From: Rikenellaceae bacterium
GTDB lineage: Bacteria; Bacteroidota; Bacteroidia; Bacteroidales; Rikenellaceae
Assembly (NCBI GenBank): GCA_015060015.1
Contig: SUZG01000005.1
Span: forward strand, 52,875 to 116,874
Length of the DNA stretch: 64,000 bases
Direction of reading: 5' to 3'
Under the pieces are notes generated by a model, which was given only the letters and a program-made list of their open reading frames with translations, had not been told where the DNA came from and made no database searches. A program made the translations under genes and the position numbers. Shown in pieces: positions 9,721-20,448 of this stretch; positions within the stretch are counted from its first letter, which is position 1; the number at the start of each line of letters is the position of its first letter.

Positions 9721-10363
9721 CTTGATTTTAAGGCGGTTATCTTTTAGATGACCGCTTTTTTGTTGTATATGCCAAGCCTTACGACAGGATTCTTCTGCTC
9801 GGGCGGTGTGGATATAGAAATCAATGATTTACTACGTAAATACAGCATAAGAGTGTAGGTTTATATATTTGAAAATATATCTCCTACTCTCTTATGCTTA
9901 CACTTTGTGTCCATTGATTTCTGCATCGCAAACTCTGCGGACGCAGTTGAATAAATAATAATATCTTATTATTTTGTCGGAGTCACTTGATTTTAAGGCG
10001 GTTATCTTTTAGATGACCGCTTTTTTGTTGTATATGCTATGCCTTACGACAGGATTCTTCTGCTCGGGCGGTGTGGATATAGAAATCAATGATTTACTCC
10101 GTAAATACAGCATAAGAGTGTAGGCTTATATATTTGAAAAATATATCTCCTACTCTCTTATGCTTACACTTTGTGTCCATTGATTTCTGCATCGCAAACT
10201 CTGCGGACGCAGTTGAATAAATAATAATATCTTATTATTTGTCGGAGTCACTTGATTTTAAGGCGGTTATCTTTTAGATGACCGCTTTTTTGTTGTATAT
10301 GCTATGTCTTACGACAGGATTCTTCTGCTCGGGCGGTGTGGATATAGAAATCAATGATTTACT
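9711..10363 (+). repeat. Tandem repeat, 265-bp period, about 2.5 copies, each beginning with the tRNA-Arg 3' end
   Basis: gtcggagtcacttgattttaaggcggttatcttttagatgaccgcttttttgttgtatatgc at 9711, 9976 and 10241, with only a few substitutions and indels between copies. Confidence 0.95.
9729..9764 (+). terminator. tRNA-Arg terminator (first copy; repeated in the other units)
   Basis: GCGGTTATC-TTTTA-GATGACCGC followed by TTTTTT. Confidence 0.85.
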
Positions 10364-10463
10364 ACCAAAACTAAATAATATGGTCTATTTAAGGGGCTTT
10401 TGGGTGGGAAATATCGCACCGTTTTTGTATCTTTGCTCATACGAACACTAAATTTGATTAGAT

Positions 10464-11912
10464 ATGCTTGTAAAAGAGTTACAACCGAGCATCATCTGGG
10501 AGCAGTTTGATGCTATAACAAAGATTCCGCGTCCATCGAAGAAGGAGGGGCAGATTATCGAGTGGCTGATTGGTTTCGCAAAGCAACACGGCCTGGAGTG
10601 GCAGCGTGACGATATTGGCAATGTAGTTATCCGCAAGGGTGCTACCGCCGGCTTTGAGAATCGTCAGACCATAATCCTGCAATCACATATGGATATGGTA
10701 TGCGAGAAGAACTCAAACGTAGATTTCGACTTCGACAACGATGCGATACGCACAAAGGTTGATGGCGAGTGGGTCAAGGCAGAAGGCACTACACTGGGTG
10801 CTGACTGCGGTATAGGTATGGCGGCAGCGTTGGCTCTGCTCATAGACCCCACAGCCGAGCACGGCCCTATCGAGGCTCTCTTCACTGTTGATGAGGAGAC
10901 CGGCCTTACGGGTGCTTTCGAGCTGGGCGAGAATATGCTCACAGGACGATATCTTATCAACCTCGACTCGGAGGATGAGGGCGAGATATTTATCGGTTGT
11001 GCCGGTGGCGTTGATACCGTTGCAACATTCAGTTGCGAGAGAGAGGCTGCACCTGCCGGCTACAAGTTCTATCGTATGGATGTTGCCAACCTTCTGGGTG
11101 GTCACTCTGGCGACGACATCGACAAGGGGCGTGCCAACTCAAACAAGATTGCAGCCCGCTGGCTCTACGAGATGCAGGGGCTGTATGGCTTGCGACTGAG
11201 CCTGATGGACGGCGGCAACCTCCGCAACGCCATACCTCGCGAGGCGTATGCCATTGTGGGTGTTTCGGCAGATGTAGCCACAGCGTTTGAGAAAAGCTTT
11301 GCGACATTTGCCGAGGATGTCAAGTTTGAGTTCCACGCAACCGAGCCTAACACATCACTGACACTCGCACAGACCGACACCCCCGCCGAGGTACTGACCG
11401 CGGATGCACAGCGTCGTCTGGTGGGTGCGTTGATAGGTCTGCCAAACGGCGTATTGGCTATGTCGATGGCTGTGGCCGGCCTTGTGGAGACCTCAACAAA
11501 CCTCGCATCGGTGAAGTTCAAGGAGGATGGCAAGGTTGTGGTAACCACCTCGCAGCGTTCATCGTTGGAGAGTGGCAAGAAGTGGGCTATGCAGAGTGTT
11601 GAGTCAGTATTCCTGCTGGCAGGTGCCGATGTTGAGCACTCTGACGGCTACCCGGGCTGGGCACCCAACCCTGACTCTTGTCTGTTGCAGACCACAGTCA
11701 ATAGCTACAAGAAGCTCTTTGGCGTTGAGCCGAAGGTGCGTGCCATACACGCAGGCTTGGAATGTGGTCTTTTCCTGGAAAAGTATCCTCATCTGGAGAT
11801 GGTGTCGTTTGGCCCGACAATTCGTGGCGTGCACTCACCTGACGAGAGGTTGGATATCGCTTCGGTTGATAAATTCTGGATTTTGTTGAAGGATGTCATC
11901 AAGGCGATTTAA
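10464..11912 (+). CDS. pepD: Aminoacyl-histidine dipeptidase (PepD, M20)
   Basis: IILQSHMDMVCEKN, LGADCGIGMAAALAL, LFTVDEETGLTGAFEL, LGGHSGDDI. Confidence 0.95.
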   Translation: MLVKELQPSIIWEQFDAITKIPRPSKKEGQIIEWLIGFAKQHGLEWQRDDIGNVVIRKGATAGFENRQTIILQSHMDMVCEKNSNVDFDFDNDAIRTKVDGEWVKAEGTTLGADCGIGMAAALALLIDPTAEHGPIEALFTVDEETGLTGAFELGENMLTGRYLINLDSEDEGEIFIGCAGGVDTVATFSCEREAAPAGYKFYRMDVANLLGGHSGDDIDKGRANSNKIAARWLYEMQGLYGLRLSLMDGGNLRNAIPREAYAIVGVSADVATAFEKSFATFAEDVKFEFHATEPNTSLTLAQTDTPAEVLTADAQRRLVGALIGLPNGVLAMSMAVAGLVETSTNLASVKFKEDGKVVVTTSQRSSLESGKKWAMQSVESVFLLAGADVEHSDGYPGWAPNPDSCLLQTTVNSYKKLFGVEPKVRAIHAGLECGLFLEKYPHLEMVSFGPTIRGVHSPDERLDIASVDKFWILLKDVIKAI

Positions 11913-11946
11913 GCCCGACACACCAAACAGATATTATATTGCACAG

Positions 11947-11973
11947 AAAGGTCGGTTTTTCCGACCTTTTTTG
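11947..11973 (+). terminator. Intrinsic terminator after pepD
   Basis: aaaggtcggtttttccgaccttttt. Confidence 0.8.
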
Positions 11974-11988
11974 CTATATTTGTCGTAA

Positions 11989-14448
11989 ATGAAGAGATTG
12001 CTTGTCATCATATCGTTGCTCATATCATTCACCTCCTCGGCACAAGAGGTGGCAGATGACTATATGCGATACAAGATAGACGACAGGGTCTATATTCTCG
12101 AACAGATAGAGCCCGACACCCTGCTCTTCTATCGCGTGGCACAAAATCGCAGCGATAAGTTTCACTCTCTGACAACCTACAACCTCTCGTTTGTTGATTA
12201 TTCGCGACGTGGCATAGATTATTTCGAGAGCCGCAGCACTATTGACGGTATAAATCTGCGTTACAGAAACATCCCCATAATAAGGCAGTTAGGCGTTTCG
12301 GAAGAGTATTTCGGAGGCCTTGCAAATGGCAATCAGGGCATAAGCGGAATGGCCGGCACGCAGGAGTTCTCGCAACTTGACGGCACACCTCTCGATGGCG
12401 GTCGGGTAAGTATTTTCTTCACGGGCAAGGGCTATCTGGGAGGCTTGCGGGCATCGCTGCACTCCACGATGTCGCACGAGTGGTCTTTGTCGGCATACCT
12501 CGCAGCACGAGGCGGCAACGACCTCTATATTGATGGTGTGTATAACGAATCGATTGATGCCGGAGTGCGTCTTACCAAAAATTTCGCATCGGGAGCAATA
12601 TTTTCGGTATTATGTGTTGCGAGCATAGGCGAGAGAGGTCTGCGTACGGGCTCAACCGAAGAGGCTTTCTCGCTATCGGGCGACAATCTGTATAACCCCT
12701 TGTGGGGTCGTCAGAATGGCAGGATTCGCAACTCGCGGGTGCTGCGTGAGGCCGTACCATTCGTCGTAGCAACCTACAACACCGCCATAAGCAATACAAC
12801 GACAATGACGCTGTCAATGGGTGGCGATTACGGCAAAAGAGGTACTTCGTCGTTGGGCTGGTACGATGCTATGACGCCACGTCCCGACAACTATCGCTAT
12901 ATGCCGAGTTACTTTACCGACTTCTCGCTGTCGGATGCCGTAGCCGAGAGGTGGCGTGCCAGAGATGAGAGATACACGCAGATAAACTGGAACGACCTCT
13001 ATCGCACAAATGCTTTATCGGAGAATGGAGCAGCCTACACACTCGATGAAAGGGTGGAACGCATCGCACAGGGCGAGATATCGTGGCGTATGCGTAGTGA
13101 ATTTGGGCAAAACCTCACTCTGTCGTACGGTCTGCGGGGCTCTGTCTGTTCATCACGCAATTATAAGCGTATGCTGGATATGCTTGGAGCCGATGAGTTT
13201 ATAGATTTGGATTACTATCTTTTAGACGACGACACCTACTCCAATATGTTGCAAAACGACCTGCGACACCCCGACCGACGCATCAGCCAAGGCGATAGGT
13301 TCTCCTACGACTACACCATAACAACAGCCAACATCGCAGCCGAGGTGGAGTTTGAGTATCGCATGGACAGGTGGCGTATAGATGCAGACCTGATGGTCGG
13401 CAGCGATATCATGAGGCGTACCGGACACTACGAGAAGGAGATTTTCGGCGGTAACGGCTCGTATGGGCACTCCCAAACGGCTCGCTTCACGCCCTATACA
13501 GCCAAGATTTCGGCCAGTTACCTCTTCTCGGCACAACACTTTCTTGACCTTCACACGATGATAGCCTCCCGCTCGCCCTATGCCGGCGATATATTCCTCA
13601 ACCCGCAATACAACAATCGCGTGGCGGATGACATCTCAACCGAAAAGATTCTCGCCGTAGAGGCAAATTACAGATACACCGCACCCAAAGTTGATGTTTC
13701 GCTATCGGCATACTTCCACTCTCGGAACGATGCCCGTCAGATGTTTCGCACCTACGACGACCTGTCGGGCGAATATTGCGATGTGGAGGTGGAGGGCATC
13801 GGCACGATGAGTTATGGCATAGAGGCCACCGCCGAGATACACATAGGAAGATTTCTGCGTGCCGAACTTGCTGCGGCAGCCGAGAGGCATATCTACTCGC
13901 ACAACCCACTTGTGACACACTATTCGGACACTACAAACGAGATTATAAGTCTGCATAGTGAGAGCCTGATGGGAGATTGCGTGTTGGGCTCTCCGCAGAT
14001 TGTCGGCATGGCGTCACTCACATATCTGAACTATAAGGGCTGGGCTGCATCGTGCAGTGTGCAGGCCGCCGCACTGCGATATGCCAATGCCGACTTTATC
14101 CGCCGCACCGAACGCGTGCTTAATCAGGCTTCGATGTCGGAGGAGATTTTCCGAAAGTTCAACCATCAGCAACGGCTCAACGATGCCGTCACAATGGACG
14201 TTTCACTATCCCGTTGGTGGTCGATAGGCAAGAGGAGTATGCTTCGAGGTGGCAAGTCCAGCCGCATCTCGGCAACGCTGTCAGTGAGAAATCTGCTCGG
14301 CAACAGAAACATCGTACGCAGCAGCTACGAGCCTTCACGCATACGCAACTACACCAGCGGTGGCAAACGTATATATCTGCCGCAGGAGAATATCATCACC
14401 TACGCCTATCCGCGTAATATCTACGCCGTTGTAACGTGGAGGTTTTAG
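11989..14448 (+). CDS. Outer membrane TonB-receptor-like beta-barrel protein
   Basis: Signal peptide MKRLLVIISLLISFTSSAQ, alternating barrel strands, terminal NIYAVVTWRF. Confidence 0.75.
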   Translation: MKRLLVIISLLISFTSSAQEVADDYMRYKIDDRVYILEQIEPDTLLFYRVAQNRSDKFHSLTTYNLSFVDYSRRGIDYFESRSTIDGINLRYRNIPIIRQLGVSEEYFGGLANGNQGISGMAGTQEFSQLDGTPLDGGRVSIFFTGKGYLGGLRASLHSTMSHEWSLSAYLAARGGNDLYIDGVYNESIDAGVRLTKNFASGAIFSVLCVASIGERGLRTGSTEEAFSLSGDNLYNPLWGRQNGRIRNSRVLREAVPFVVATYNTAISNTTTMTLSMGGDYGKRGTSSLGWYDAMTPRPDNYRYMPSYFTDFSLSDAVAERWRARDERYTQINWNDLYRTNALSENGAAYTLDERVERIAQGEISWRMRSEFGQNLTLSYGLRGSVCSSRNYKRMLDMLGADEFIDLDYYLLDDDTYSNMLQNDLRHPDRRISQGDRFSYDYTITTANIAAEVEFEYRMDRWRIDADLMVGSDIMRRTGHYEKEIFGGNGSYGHSQTARFTPYTAKISASYLFSAQHFLDLHTMIASRSPYAGDIFLNPQYNNRVADDISTEKILAVEANYRYTAPKVDVSLSAYFHSRNDARQMFRTYDDLSGEYCDVEVEGIGTMSYGIEATAEIHIGRFLRAELAAAAERHIYSHNPLVTHYSDTTNEIISLHSESLMGDCVLGSPQIVGMASLTYLNYKGWAASCSVQAAALRYANADFIRRTERVLNQASMSEEIFRKFNHQQRLNDAVTMDVSLSRWWSIGKRSMLRGGKSSRISATLSVRNLLGNRNIVRSSYEPSRIRNYTSGGKRIYLPQENIITYAYPRNIYAVVTWRF

Positions 14449-14461
14449 GTTTGGTATTCTA

Positions 14462-14493
14462 TTTGGCTATTTCTTGTAAAACCACTATCTTTG
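14462..14493 (+). promoter_or_regulatory. Promoter for obgE
   Basis: TTTG (14462) - 20 nt - TATCTTTG (14486). Confidence 0.6.
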
Positions 14494-14519
14494 CACCTTG
14501 AATTATAAAAGAGAGTACT

Positions 14520-15533
14520 ATGGCAGGGTCTAATTTTGTTGATTATGTGAAAATTTTTGCTCGTTCAGGACACGGCGGTGCCGGTTCAAGCCACTTCCGT
14601 AGAGAGAAGTTTGTGGCCTTTGGTGGTCCTGACGGAGGCGATGGCGGCAAGGGTGGCAGTATCATCCTGCAAGGCGACAAGCAGTATTGGACTCTGATTC
14701 ACCTCAAATATCAGCGTCACCAGTTTGCCGAGGATGGCGAGGGTGGACACGGAGCCCGTTCTTCGGGCAAGGATGCTCCCGACATCATCATCCCCGTACC
14801 TCTCGGAACGGTTGCACGCCGTCTGGTAGAGCAGGAGGATGGTTCGACTACGATTGAGTATGTGGGCGAGGTTACCGAGCACGACGAGAAGCTCACTCTG
14901 CTGAAAGGAGGTCGCGGTGGTCTGGGTAACTGGCACTTCAAGAGTGCAACAAACCAGGCTCCACGCTACTCACAGCCCGGCGAGGAGGGTGACGAGGGTG
15001 CTTTCATTCTGGAGTTGAAGGTGCTGGCCGATGTGGGTTTGGTAGGCTTCCCGAATGCAGGTAAGAGTACCCTGCTCTCGGTGGTATCGGCAGCGAAGCC
15101 CAAGATTGCGAACTACGCCTTCACTACATTGGAGCCCAATCTGGGTATTGTGGAGGTACGCGACCATAAGTCGTTTGTTATGGCCGACATCCCCGGAATC
15201 ATCGAGGGAGCTCACGAGGGCAAGGGTCTCGGAACGCGTTTCTTGCGACATATCGAACGTAACTCGGTGCTGTTGTTTATGGTGCCTGCCGACAGTGATG
15301 ACATAGCCAAGGATTATGAGATTCTGCTGGGCGAATTGACGCAATACAACCCCGAGCTATTGGACAAGGAACGTCTGCTGGCTATCACAAAGTGCGATAT
15401 GCTGGACGACGAGCTGATTGAGCAGATGCGACCACATCTGCCCGAGGGTATTCCGTCGGTGTTTATCTCATCGGTATCGGGACTCAACATCCAGCGTCTG
15501 AAAGATATGCTTTGGGAGGCGTTGCAGAAGTAG
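14520..15533 (+). CDS. obgE: GTPase Obg/CgtA
   Basis: [69 protein letters not shown]. Confidence 0.97.
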   Translation: MAGSNFVDYVKIFARSGHGGAGSSHFRREKFVAFGGPDGGDGGKGGSIILQGDKQYWTLIHLKYQRHQFAEDGEGGHGARSSGKDAPDIIIPVPLGTVARRLVEQEDGSTTIEYVGEVTEHDEKLTLLKGGRGGLGNWHFKSATNQAPRYSQPGEEGDEGAFILELKVLADVGLVGFPNAGKSTLLSVVSAAKPKIANYAFTTLEPNLGIVEVRDHKSFVMADIPGIIEGAHEGKGLGTRFLRHIERNSVLLFMVPADSDDIAKDYEILLGELTQYNPELLDKERLLAITKCDMLDDELIEQMRPHLPEGIPSVFISSVSGLNIQRLKDMLWEALQK

Positions 15534-15554
15534 TATTATTCGGAAAAATATTGA

Positions 15555-15591
15555 AGATAGCCGGGCAGAAGAGTCCGGCTATCTTTTTTTT
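15555..15591 (+). terminator. Intrinsic terminator after obgE
   Basis: gatagccggGCAGAAGAGTccggctatc followed by a T tract. Confidence 0.85.
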
Positions 15592-15795
15592 GTGGAATGA
15601 TGCATTTTTTTTGATGTATATATACATCAATGCTCTACCCTGCGATTTTTTTTTAAAATTTTGCTTTGAAAATTTGGTTTATAAAATAAACTACTTTATA
15701 TTTGCAAAGGATTTGAGGATGATTGGTAGTGAAACGCACGCCAGAACCGCAAATCGGAGATATAAAAAAACATCAACTAATACAATTATTTTTTT

Positions 15796-16389
15796 ATGAA
15801 CAACACAAAACTTTCAGAGGCACAGAGTTTAGAACTCATTACCTCAATGATTCAGGATTCACGCAAGCGTCTGGCCCAGAATTCGGGAACACCCTTCCTT
15901 GTATGGGGTTACATCACCGTTGCGGTATCGGTTTTTGAGTACTTCGTAATCGCCAACGGCTGGTCTTGGATGTGGGCGTGGGCATGGTTTGCCATTCCTC
16001 TACTCGGCGGACCAATAATGATGCTTGTAATACGCAAGCAGGAGAAGGGTGCGAAGAACCTCATCGACCGCACAATCTCGGCTATGTGGAGTGTACTGGG
16101 CATATCAACACTCTTTCTCTATCTGCTGGCCGTAGCCTACGGGGTATCGCTTTTCTCGCTTATAGTGCTTGTGATGGGTATCGGAACGCTTACTACCGGC
16201 ATCATACTACGCGAAAACGCCACCAAATGCTGCGGAGCCTTTGCGATGCTCGCCTCTGCTATCTTCCCGTTGATGCACATCTTCAAGTGCGGAGAGCCGG
16301 CAACGGAGATTCTCATCTTTGCAGCGATTTTCGTTGTTATGATGGTTATCCCCGGACATATCCTCAACTACAAAACCAAAAAGAGATAA
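15796..16389 (+). CDS. Multi-TM membrane protein of unknown function
   Basis: About five hydrophobic segments; probably co-transcribed with the downstream regulator. Confidence 0.75.
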   Translation: MNNTKLSEAQSLELITSMIQDSRKRLAQNSGTPFLVWGYITVAVSVFEYFVIANGWSWMWAWAWFAIPLLGGPIMMLVIRKQEKGAKNLIDRTISAMWSVLGISTLFLYLLAVAYGVSLFSLIVLVMGIGTLTTGIILRENATKCCGAFAMLASAIFPLMHIFKCGEPATEILIFAAIFVVMMVIPGHILNYKTKKR

Positions 16390-16393
16390 TCCG

Positions 16394-16684
16394 ATGTTGC
16401 GAGAACTGAATCCACTACTGCACTCGGAGTTGCGTCTGGCCATAATGTCGATACTCGTAAGTGTCGAGAGTGCCGACTTCGTCTATCTGCGTGAGCAGAC
16501 GGGAGCTACGGCAGGCAACCTGAGTGTTCAGATTGACAAGCTGCAGCAGGCGGGGTATATCTCTGTCGAGAAGGGTTTCAACGGCAAGAAGCCCCGCACC
16601 ACCTGTGCCATAACCGAGCAGGGCGTCGCTGCCTTTACGGAGTATGTCGATGCACTGCGAACCTATATCGGAAAAGGGTTGTGA
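16394..16684 (+). CDS. Winged-helix transcriptional regulator (MarR/ArsR-like)
   Basis: LHSELRLAIMSILVSVESADFVYLREQTGATAGNLSVQIDKLQQAGYISVEKGFNGKKPRTTCAITEQGVAAF. Confidence 0.88.
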   Translation: MLRELNPLLHSELRLAIMSILVSVESADFVYLREQTGATAGNLSVQIDKLQQAGYISVEKGFNGKKPRTTCAITEQGVAAFTEYVDALRTYIGKGL

Positions 16685-16701
16685 GAATTTCCGACAAAAA
16701 A

Positions 16702-16740
16702 CAATAGAGGCTACCCACATTGTGAGTAGCCTCTATTTTA
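16702..16740. terminator. Bidirectional terminator between the regulator and rpsT
   Basis: aatagaggctac-ccacattgtga-gtagcctctatttta. Confidence 0.8.
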
Positions 16741-16756
16741 ATTTTCCGATGCTTGC

Positions 16757-17011
16757 TTATGCCAAAGCATTCACGTGCAATGCCAATGAGCTCTTCAAGT
16801 TAGCGGCCTTATTCTTGTGGATAATGCCGTGCTTAGCCAACTTATCGAGCATTGAGCATACCTTTGGAAGTGCTGCAACAGCTGCTGCCTTCTCGGTAGT
16901 GTTACGCAAAGCCTTCACAGCGTTACGAGCAGTCTTGTGATAAAGACGGTTGTGTGCACGCTTTGTAACGGTCTGACGAATTCTCTTCTTTGATGACTTG
17001 TGATTTGCCAT
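16757..17011 (-). CDS. rpsT: 30S ribosomal protein S20
   Basis: [35 protein letters not shown]. Confidence 0.96.
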   Translation of the reverse strand: MANHKSSKKRIRQTVTKRAHNRLYHKTARNAVKALRNTTEKAAAVAALPKVCSMLDKLAKHGIIHKNKAANLKSSLALHVNALA

Positions 17012-17168
17012 AGTTCTAAATTGTTTTTATTTTTTACTTTTATTGTTTGCTTTCTCTTGCCCACCCTCTCTGCCGGCAGGCGTTGCACTCTTCGAGCCTT
17101 TGGCTCCGGGACCACGTAAGTCCCCAAAATATTTTACCGCTGTCAAATGGTTTTGCAACCATAAGTCG

Positions 17169-17240
17169 TAGCCCATAGGAGAGTCGAACTCCTCTTTCAA
17201 GAATGAAAATCTTGCGTCCTAACCGATAGACGAATGGGCC
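17169..17240 (-). tRNA. tRNA-Glu (TTC)
   Basis: Reverse complement GGCCCATTCGTCTATCGGTTAGGACGCAAGATTTTCATTCTTGAAAGAGGAGTTCGACTCTCCTATGGGCTA; anticodon loop TTTTCAT. Confidence 0.95.
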
Positions 17241-17384
17241 TTACCACTATCGCCTCCTCTCTCAAGGGGGCATTTAGCGGTGCAAAGGTAAGTAAAAAAT
17301 TGTAAATTACAATAGTTCAATGCAAAAAAAGTGCGACAAAGTAGCATTACCTTGTCGCACGTAGAATCAAGAATTCAGTTTCGT

Positions 17385-17960
17385 CTATTTGTGTGCGTCG
17401 ATAGCGGCACATATCCTGTCGCAGACCTCTTCGAGAGTGCCAACACCATTCACCGACACATACTTATCCTGCTTCGCGTAGTGCTCGGCTACAACCTCGG
17501 TCTGCTCACGATAGACAGCGATACGATTGCGGATAACATCCTCCGAAGCGTCATCGGCACGACCCGAATCCTTACCTCGCAACAGGATTCTCTTGACGAG
17601 CTCCTCCTCCGGAACATCCATATATATCATAACCGTTACCGAAAGGCCATCCTCGGCCAGCATAGCATCAAAAGCCTCGGCCTGTGCTGTGGTGCGGGGG
17701 AAGCCATCGAAGATATTGCCTACGGCATCACGATGCTCCGACATATAGTTACGCACCATTGATATAACAATTGAGTCGGGGGCCAACTGTCCCGCAGCGA
17801 TATACTCCTGCATACTCTTACCCAACTCCGTTTGACGAGCAATTTCGCCTCGTATAACCTCACCCGTAGAGATATGGTTGATGTTATACTTCTCCTTAAT
17901 CAGCGCCGCCTGCGTACCCTTGCCGCAGCCCGGTGCTCCAAACAAAATTATATTCAGCAT
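17385..17960 (-). CDS. adk: Adenylate kinase
   Basis: MLNIILFGAPGCGKGTQAALIKEKYNINHISTGEVIRGEIA; FDGFPRTTAQAEAFD. Confidence 0.97.
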   Translation of the reverse strand: MLNIILFGAPGCGKGTQAALIKEKYNINHISTGEVIRGEIARQTELGKSMQEYIAAGQLAPDSIVISMVRNYMSEHRDAVGNIFDGFPRTTAQAEAFDAMLAEDGLSVTVMIYMDVPEEELVKRILLRGKDSGRADDASEDVIRNRIAVYREQTEVVAEHYAKQDKYVSVNGVGTLEEVCDRICAAIDAHK

Positions 17961-18138
17961 ACTGTTTCGTAGTTTTTCTTATCTGCCCTGTTTCCAATGA
18001 GCAGACCTTCAACCTAACCGACGCCAAAATTACAAAAATATATGCAAAAAACAACCTTTCAAAGTCGCTTTTTCTCCATAGAGTATCCTTATATGCGAAA
18101 TTATCACTACCTTTGGTTGAATATTTACCTCGCACGAA

Positions 18139-18795
18139 ATGAAAAAGAGTCTATTGATAATATGCGGATTGGCAGCCATGGCGGCTACGGCTTGTCGCAG
18201 TGCAGTGGAGCCTGTTGTCGTCACGGGATATATAGCGGCCGGCAGCGACGATACGGCAATCATCATCTCGCACCCCGACAGCCTGTTGCCCGTACGCATA
18301 GCCATAACCGATGCAACGACAATCTCCGGCGGAGAACTCGTAGCTGGAAATATCGCCGAGGTGATATATCTTCCCTCCGAGGAGAAGAGGGATGTCGTAC
18401 TGCCCAAAGCCTTACAGATTACGGCCGACAAGACCTTCCCGCGTGCCATAGGCCGCTGGGCATCACGCGAGGACCAACGTCCCAAGATAGACATTGAGCT
18501 ATGTGCCGACGGCACTATCACGCAGCTCTCGCCAACCGATATTCTCACATACAGCTCGTGGCGACTCTCCGGCGAGGAGGATGTAATTGAGTTGCGTGGC
18601 ACACTATCGCTGCCACCTGAACGGAAAAAAGAGAAGAAAAAAACAGCGTCCGATGCCGAGCTTGCCCCACCATCAAGACGCTTAAAATCGTTTTGTGTTA
18701 CTGCCGAGATAGGCATTGACGGCAACCGTCGCACGCTTATCATTACCTCCACAAAGAGCCGCAAAGCGAAGCTCTACTTCGTTGAGGAGCAGTAG
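18139..18795 (+). CDS. Lipoprotein, lipocalin-like
   Basis: Lipobox LAAMAATAC; beta-rich body. Confidence 0.65.
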   Translation: MKKSLLIICGLAAMAATACRSAVEPVVVTGYIAAGSDDTAIIISHPDSLLPVRIAITDATTISGGELVAGNIAEVIYLPSEEKRDVVLPKALQITADKTFPRAIGRWASREDQRPKIDIELCADGTITQLSPTDILTYSSWRLSGEEDVIELRGTLSLPPERKKEKKKTASDAELAPPSRRLKSFCVTAEIGIDGNRRTLIITSTKSRKAKLYFVEEQ

Positions 18796-18806
18796 CCTAT
18801 CCCTGA

Positions 18807-19838
18807 TTACTCCTTAAAACCCTGTGCTCGCAGTTTGATGTCGCTGCCATCGGGCGTCACGAGATATGCACCCGCTGTCTCGCGTGTGATATGGCCGATG
18901 ATATCTACCAGACCAAGACGCATAACCTGCTCCTGCATAGCGAGTGGCACGGTGAAGAGCAACTCGTACTCCTCGCCGCCATTCAGTGCCGCCACTACGG
19001 GGTCGGCGTGCATCTCCTCGGCCAGAGCCGTTGTCTGCTTGGCGATGGGGATACGGTCGAGATAGATGCGGGCACCGCACTTCGCCGCCTTGCAAATCTG
19101 CAACACCTCGCTTGCCAGACCATCCGAGATATCAATCATTGATGTAGGCACAATCTTCTCCTCCGCCAGCACCTCTATAATATCTTTGCGTGCACGTGGT
19201 TTCAGATAACGCTGCAACAGATACTCATAACCCTTAAACTGCGGCTCGGGATGCTCCATATCGTGCAGGACACGTTTCTCGCGTTCCAAAAGTTGCAAGC
19301 CCATATACGCTGCACCAAGATTGCCCGTCAAACAGATAAGGTCGTTGAACTGTGCCCCACTGCGATAGGTTATAGCCTTACGCTTGGCACGACCTATGGT
19401 GGTAATGTTTATCACAAGGCCCGTCATCGATGCCGAAGTGTCACCGCCAACCAAATCTACGCCCAACTCCGAGCAGGCAAACTCGATGCCCTCGTAGAGG
19501 TCTTTCAGAGCCTCGACCGACATCTTCGACGATACGCCCAGCGAGATTGTAATCTGTTCGGGCAGGGCATTCATCGCCAAAACATCACTCACGCCAACGG
19601 TTACAGCCTTATAACCCAGGTGTTTCAGCGGAAAGTAGGTCAAATCGAAGTCTATGCCCTCCAACAGCGTGTCGGTCGTCACGACCACTGCATCATCACG
19701 CCCTGCGGCTATCACGGCAGCATCGTCACCCACACCCTTCAATGTTGATTTATTTTTCGGCTGGAAACCCTCGGTAAGGTGGTCAATCAGACCAAACTCG
19801 CCCAACTCTGCAATTTCGGTACGCTTCTTATCACTCAT
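18807..19838 (-). CDS. thiL: Thiamine-monophosphate kinase
   Basis: LKGVGDDAAVIAAG, TDTLLEGIDFDLTYFPLKHLGYKAVTVGVSDVLAMNA, DISDGLASEV. Confidence 0.96.
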   Translation of the reverse strand: MSDKKRTEIAELGEFGLIDHLTEGFQPKNKSTLKGVGDDAAVIAAGRDDAVVVTTDTLLEGIDFDLTYFPLKHLGYKAVTVGVSDVLAMNALPEQITISLGVSSKMSVEALKDLYEGIEFACSELGVDLVGGDTSASMTGLVINITTIGRAKRKAITYRSGAQFNDLICLTGNLGAAYMGLQLLEREKRVLHDMEHPEPQFKGYEYLLQRYLKPRARKDIIEVLAEEKIVPTSMIDISDGLASEVLQICKAAKCGARIYLDRIPIAKQTTALAEEMHADPVVAALNGGEEYELLFTVPLAMQEQVMRLGLVDIIGHITRETAGAYLVTPDGSDIKLRAQGFKE

Positions 19839-19950
19839 AATGGAAATATTTTTGGCAAAAGTAATAAAAAATATTCTCGGTTTCGTCTTTTTCGCTATTT
19901 TTAAGTCTTATAAGCAAACGGCCGTTTGAAATAACAAACAAAACAAGGAG

Positions 19951-20436
19951 ATGAAACTAAACCAAACCATAAGCAATGAACAATTGGGCGAATGGATAGA
20001 CCTGTGGCAAGATGCACTCTACCGCTACGCCTTCTTCAAGGTGGGCAACAGAGCCGATGCCGAGGATGTGATTCAGGATGCCTTCCTGAAAATAGCATCT
20101 GCGGAGAGGGCCATCCTTAACCCCAAGGCCTATCTGTTCCGCACCGTTGCAAATCTTTGTGCCGATGCTTTACGCCGCAATTCGCACCTTCAACCCATTG
20201 AGGAACGTATGCCGGCACCCTCTCTCCAAGACGAGACGGAGGCACAAGAGGAGCAACGCCGCATAGCCCGCCTGCTCGACAAACTCCAACCACGACAAGC
20301 CGAGGTTATTCGCCTGCACATTCACGCTGGACTGAAATTTACCGAGATTGCTGAGATGTTAGACGAGCCGGTAACAACCATCAAGAGCCGCTTTACAAGT
20401 GGCATTGAAAAACTTAAACAGATGTATATCAACTAA
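19951..20436 (+). CDS. ECF-type RNA polymerase sigma factor
   Basis: DALYRYAFFKVGNRADAEDVIQDAFLKI and C-terminal sigma-4 LKFTEIAEMLDEPVTTIKSR. Confidence 0.93.
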   Translation: MKLNQTISNEQLGEWIDLWQDALYRYAFFKVGNRADAEDVIQDAFLKIASAERAILNPKAYLFRTVANLCADALRRNSHLQPIEERMPAPSLQDETEAQEEQRRIARLLDKLQPRQAEVIRLHIHAGLKFTEIAEMLDEPVTTIKSRFTSGIEKLKQMYIN

Positions 20437-20448
20437 AAAACAGCAACT

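Noticed and set aside
9711-10363. CRISPR array
   Set aside because: Period is 265 bp with no short repeat/variable-spacer pattern; no cas genes in the window
16915-17127. 70-aa minus-strand ORF upstream of rpsT
   Set aside because: Overlaps the rpsT start region in another frame and lacks family features
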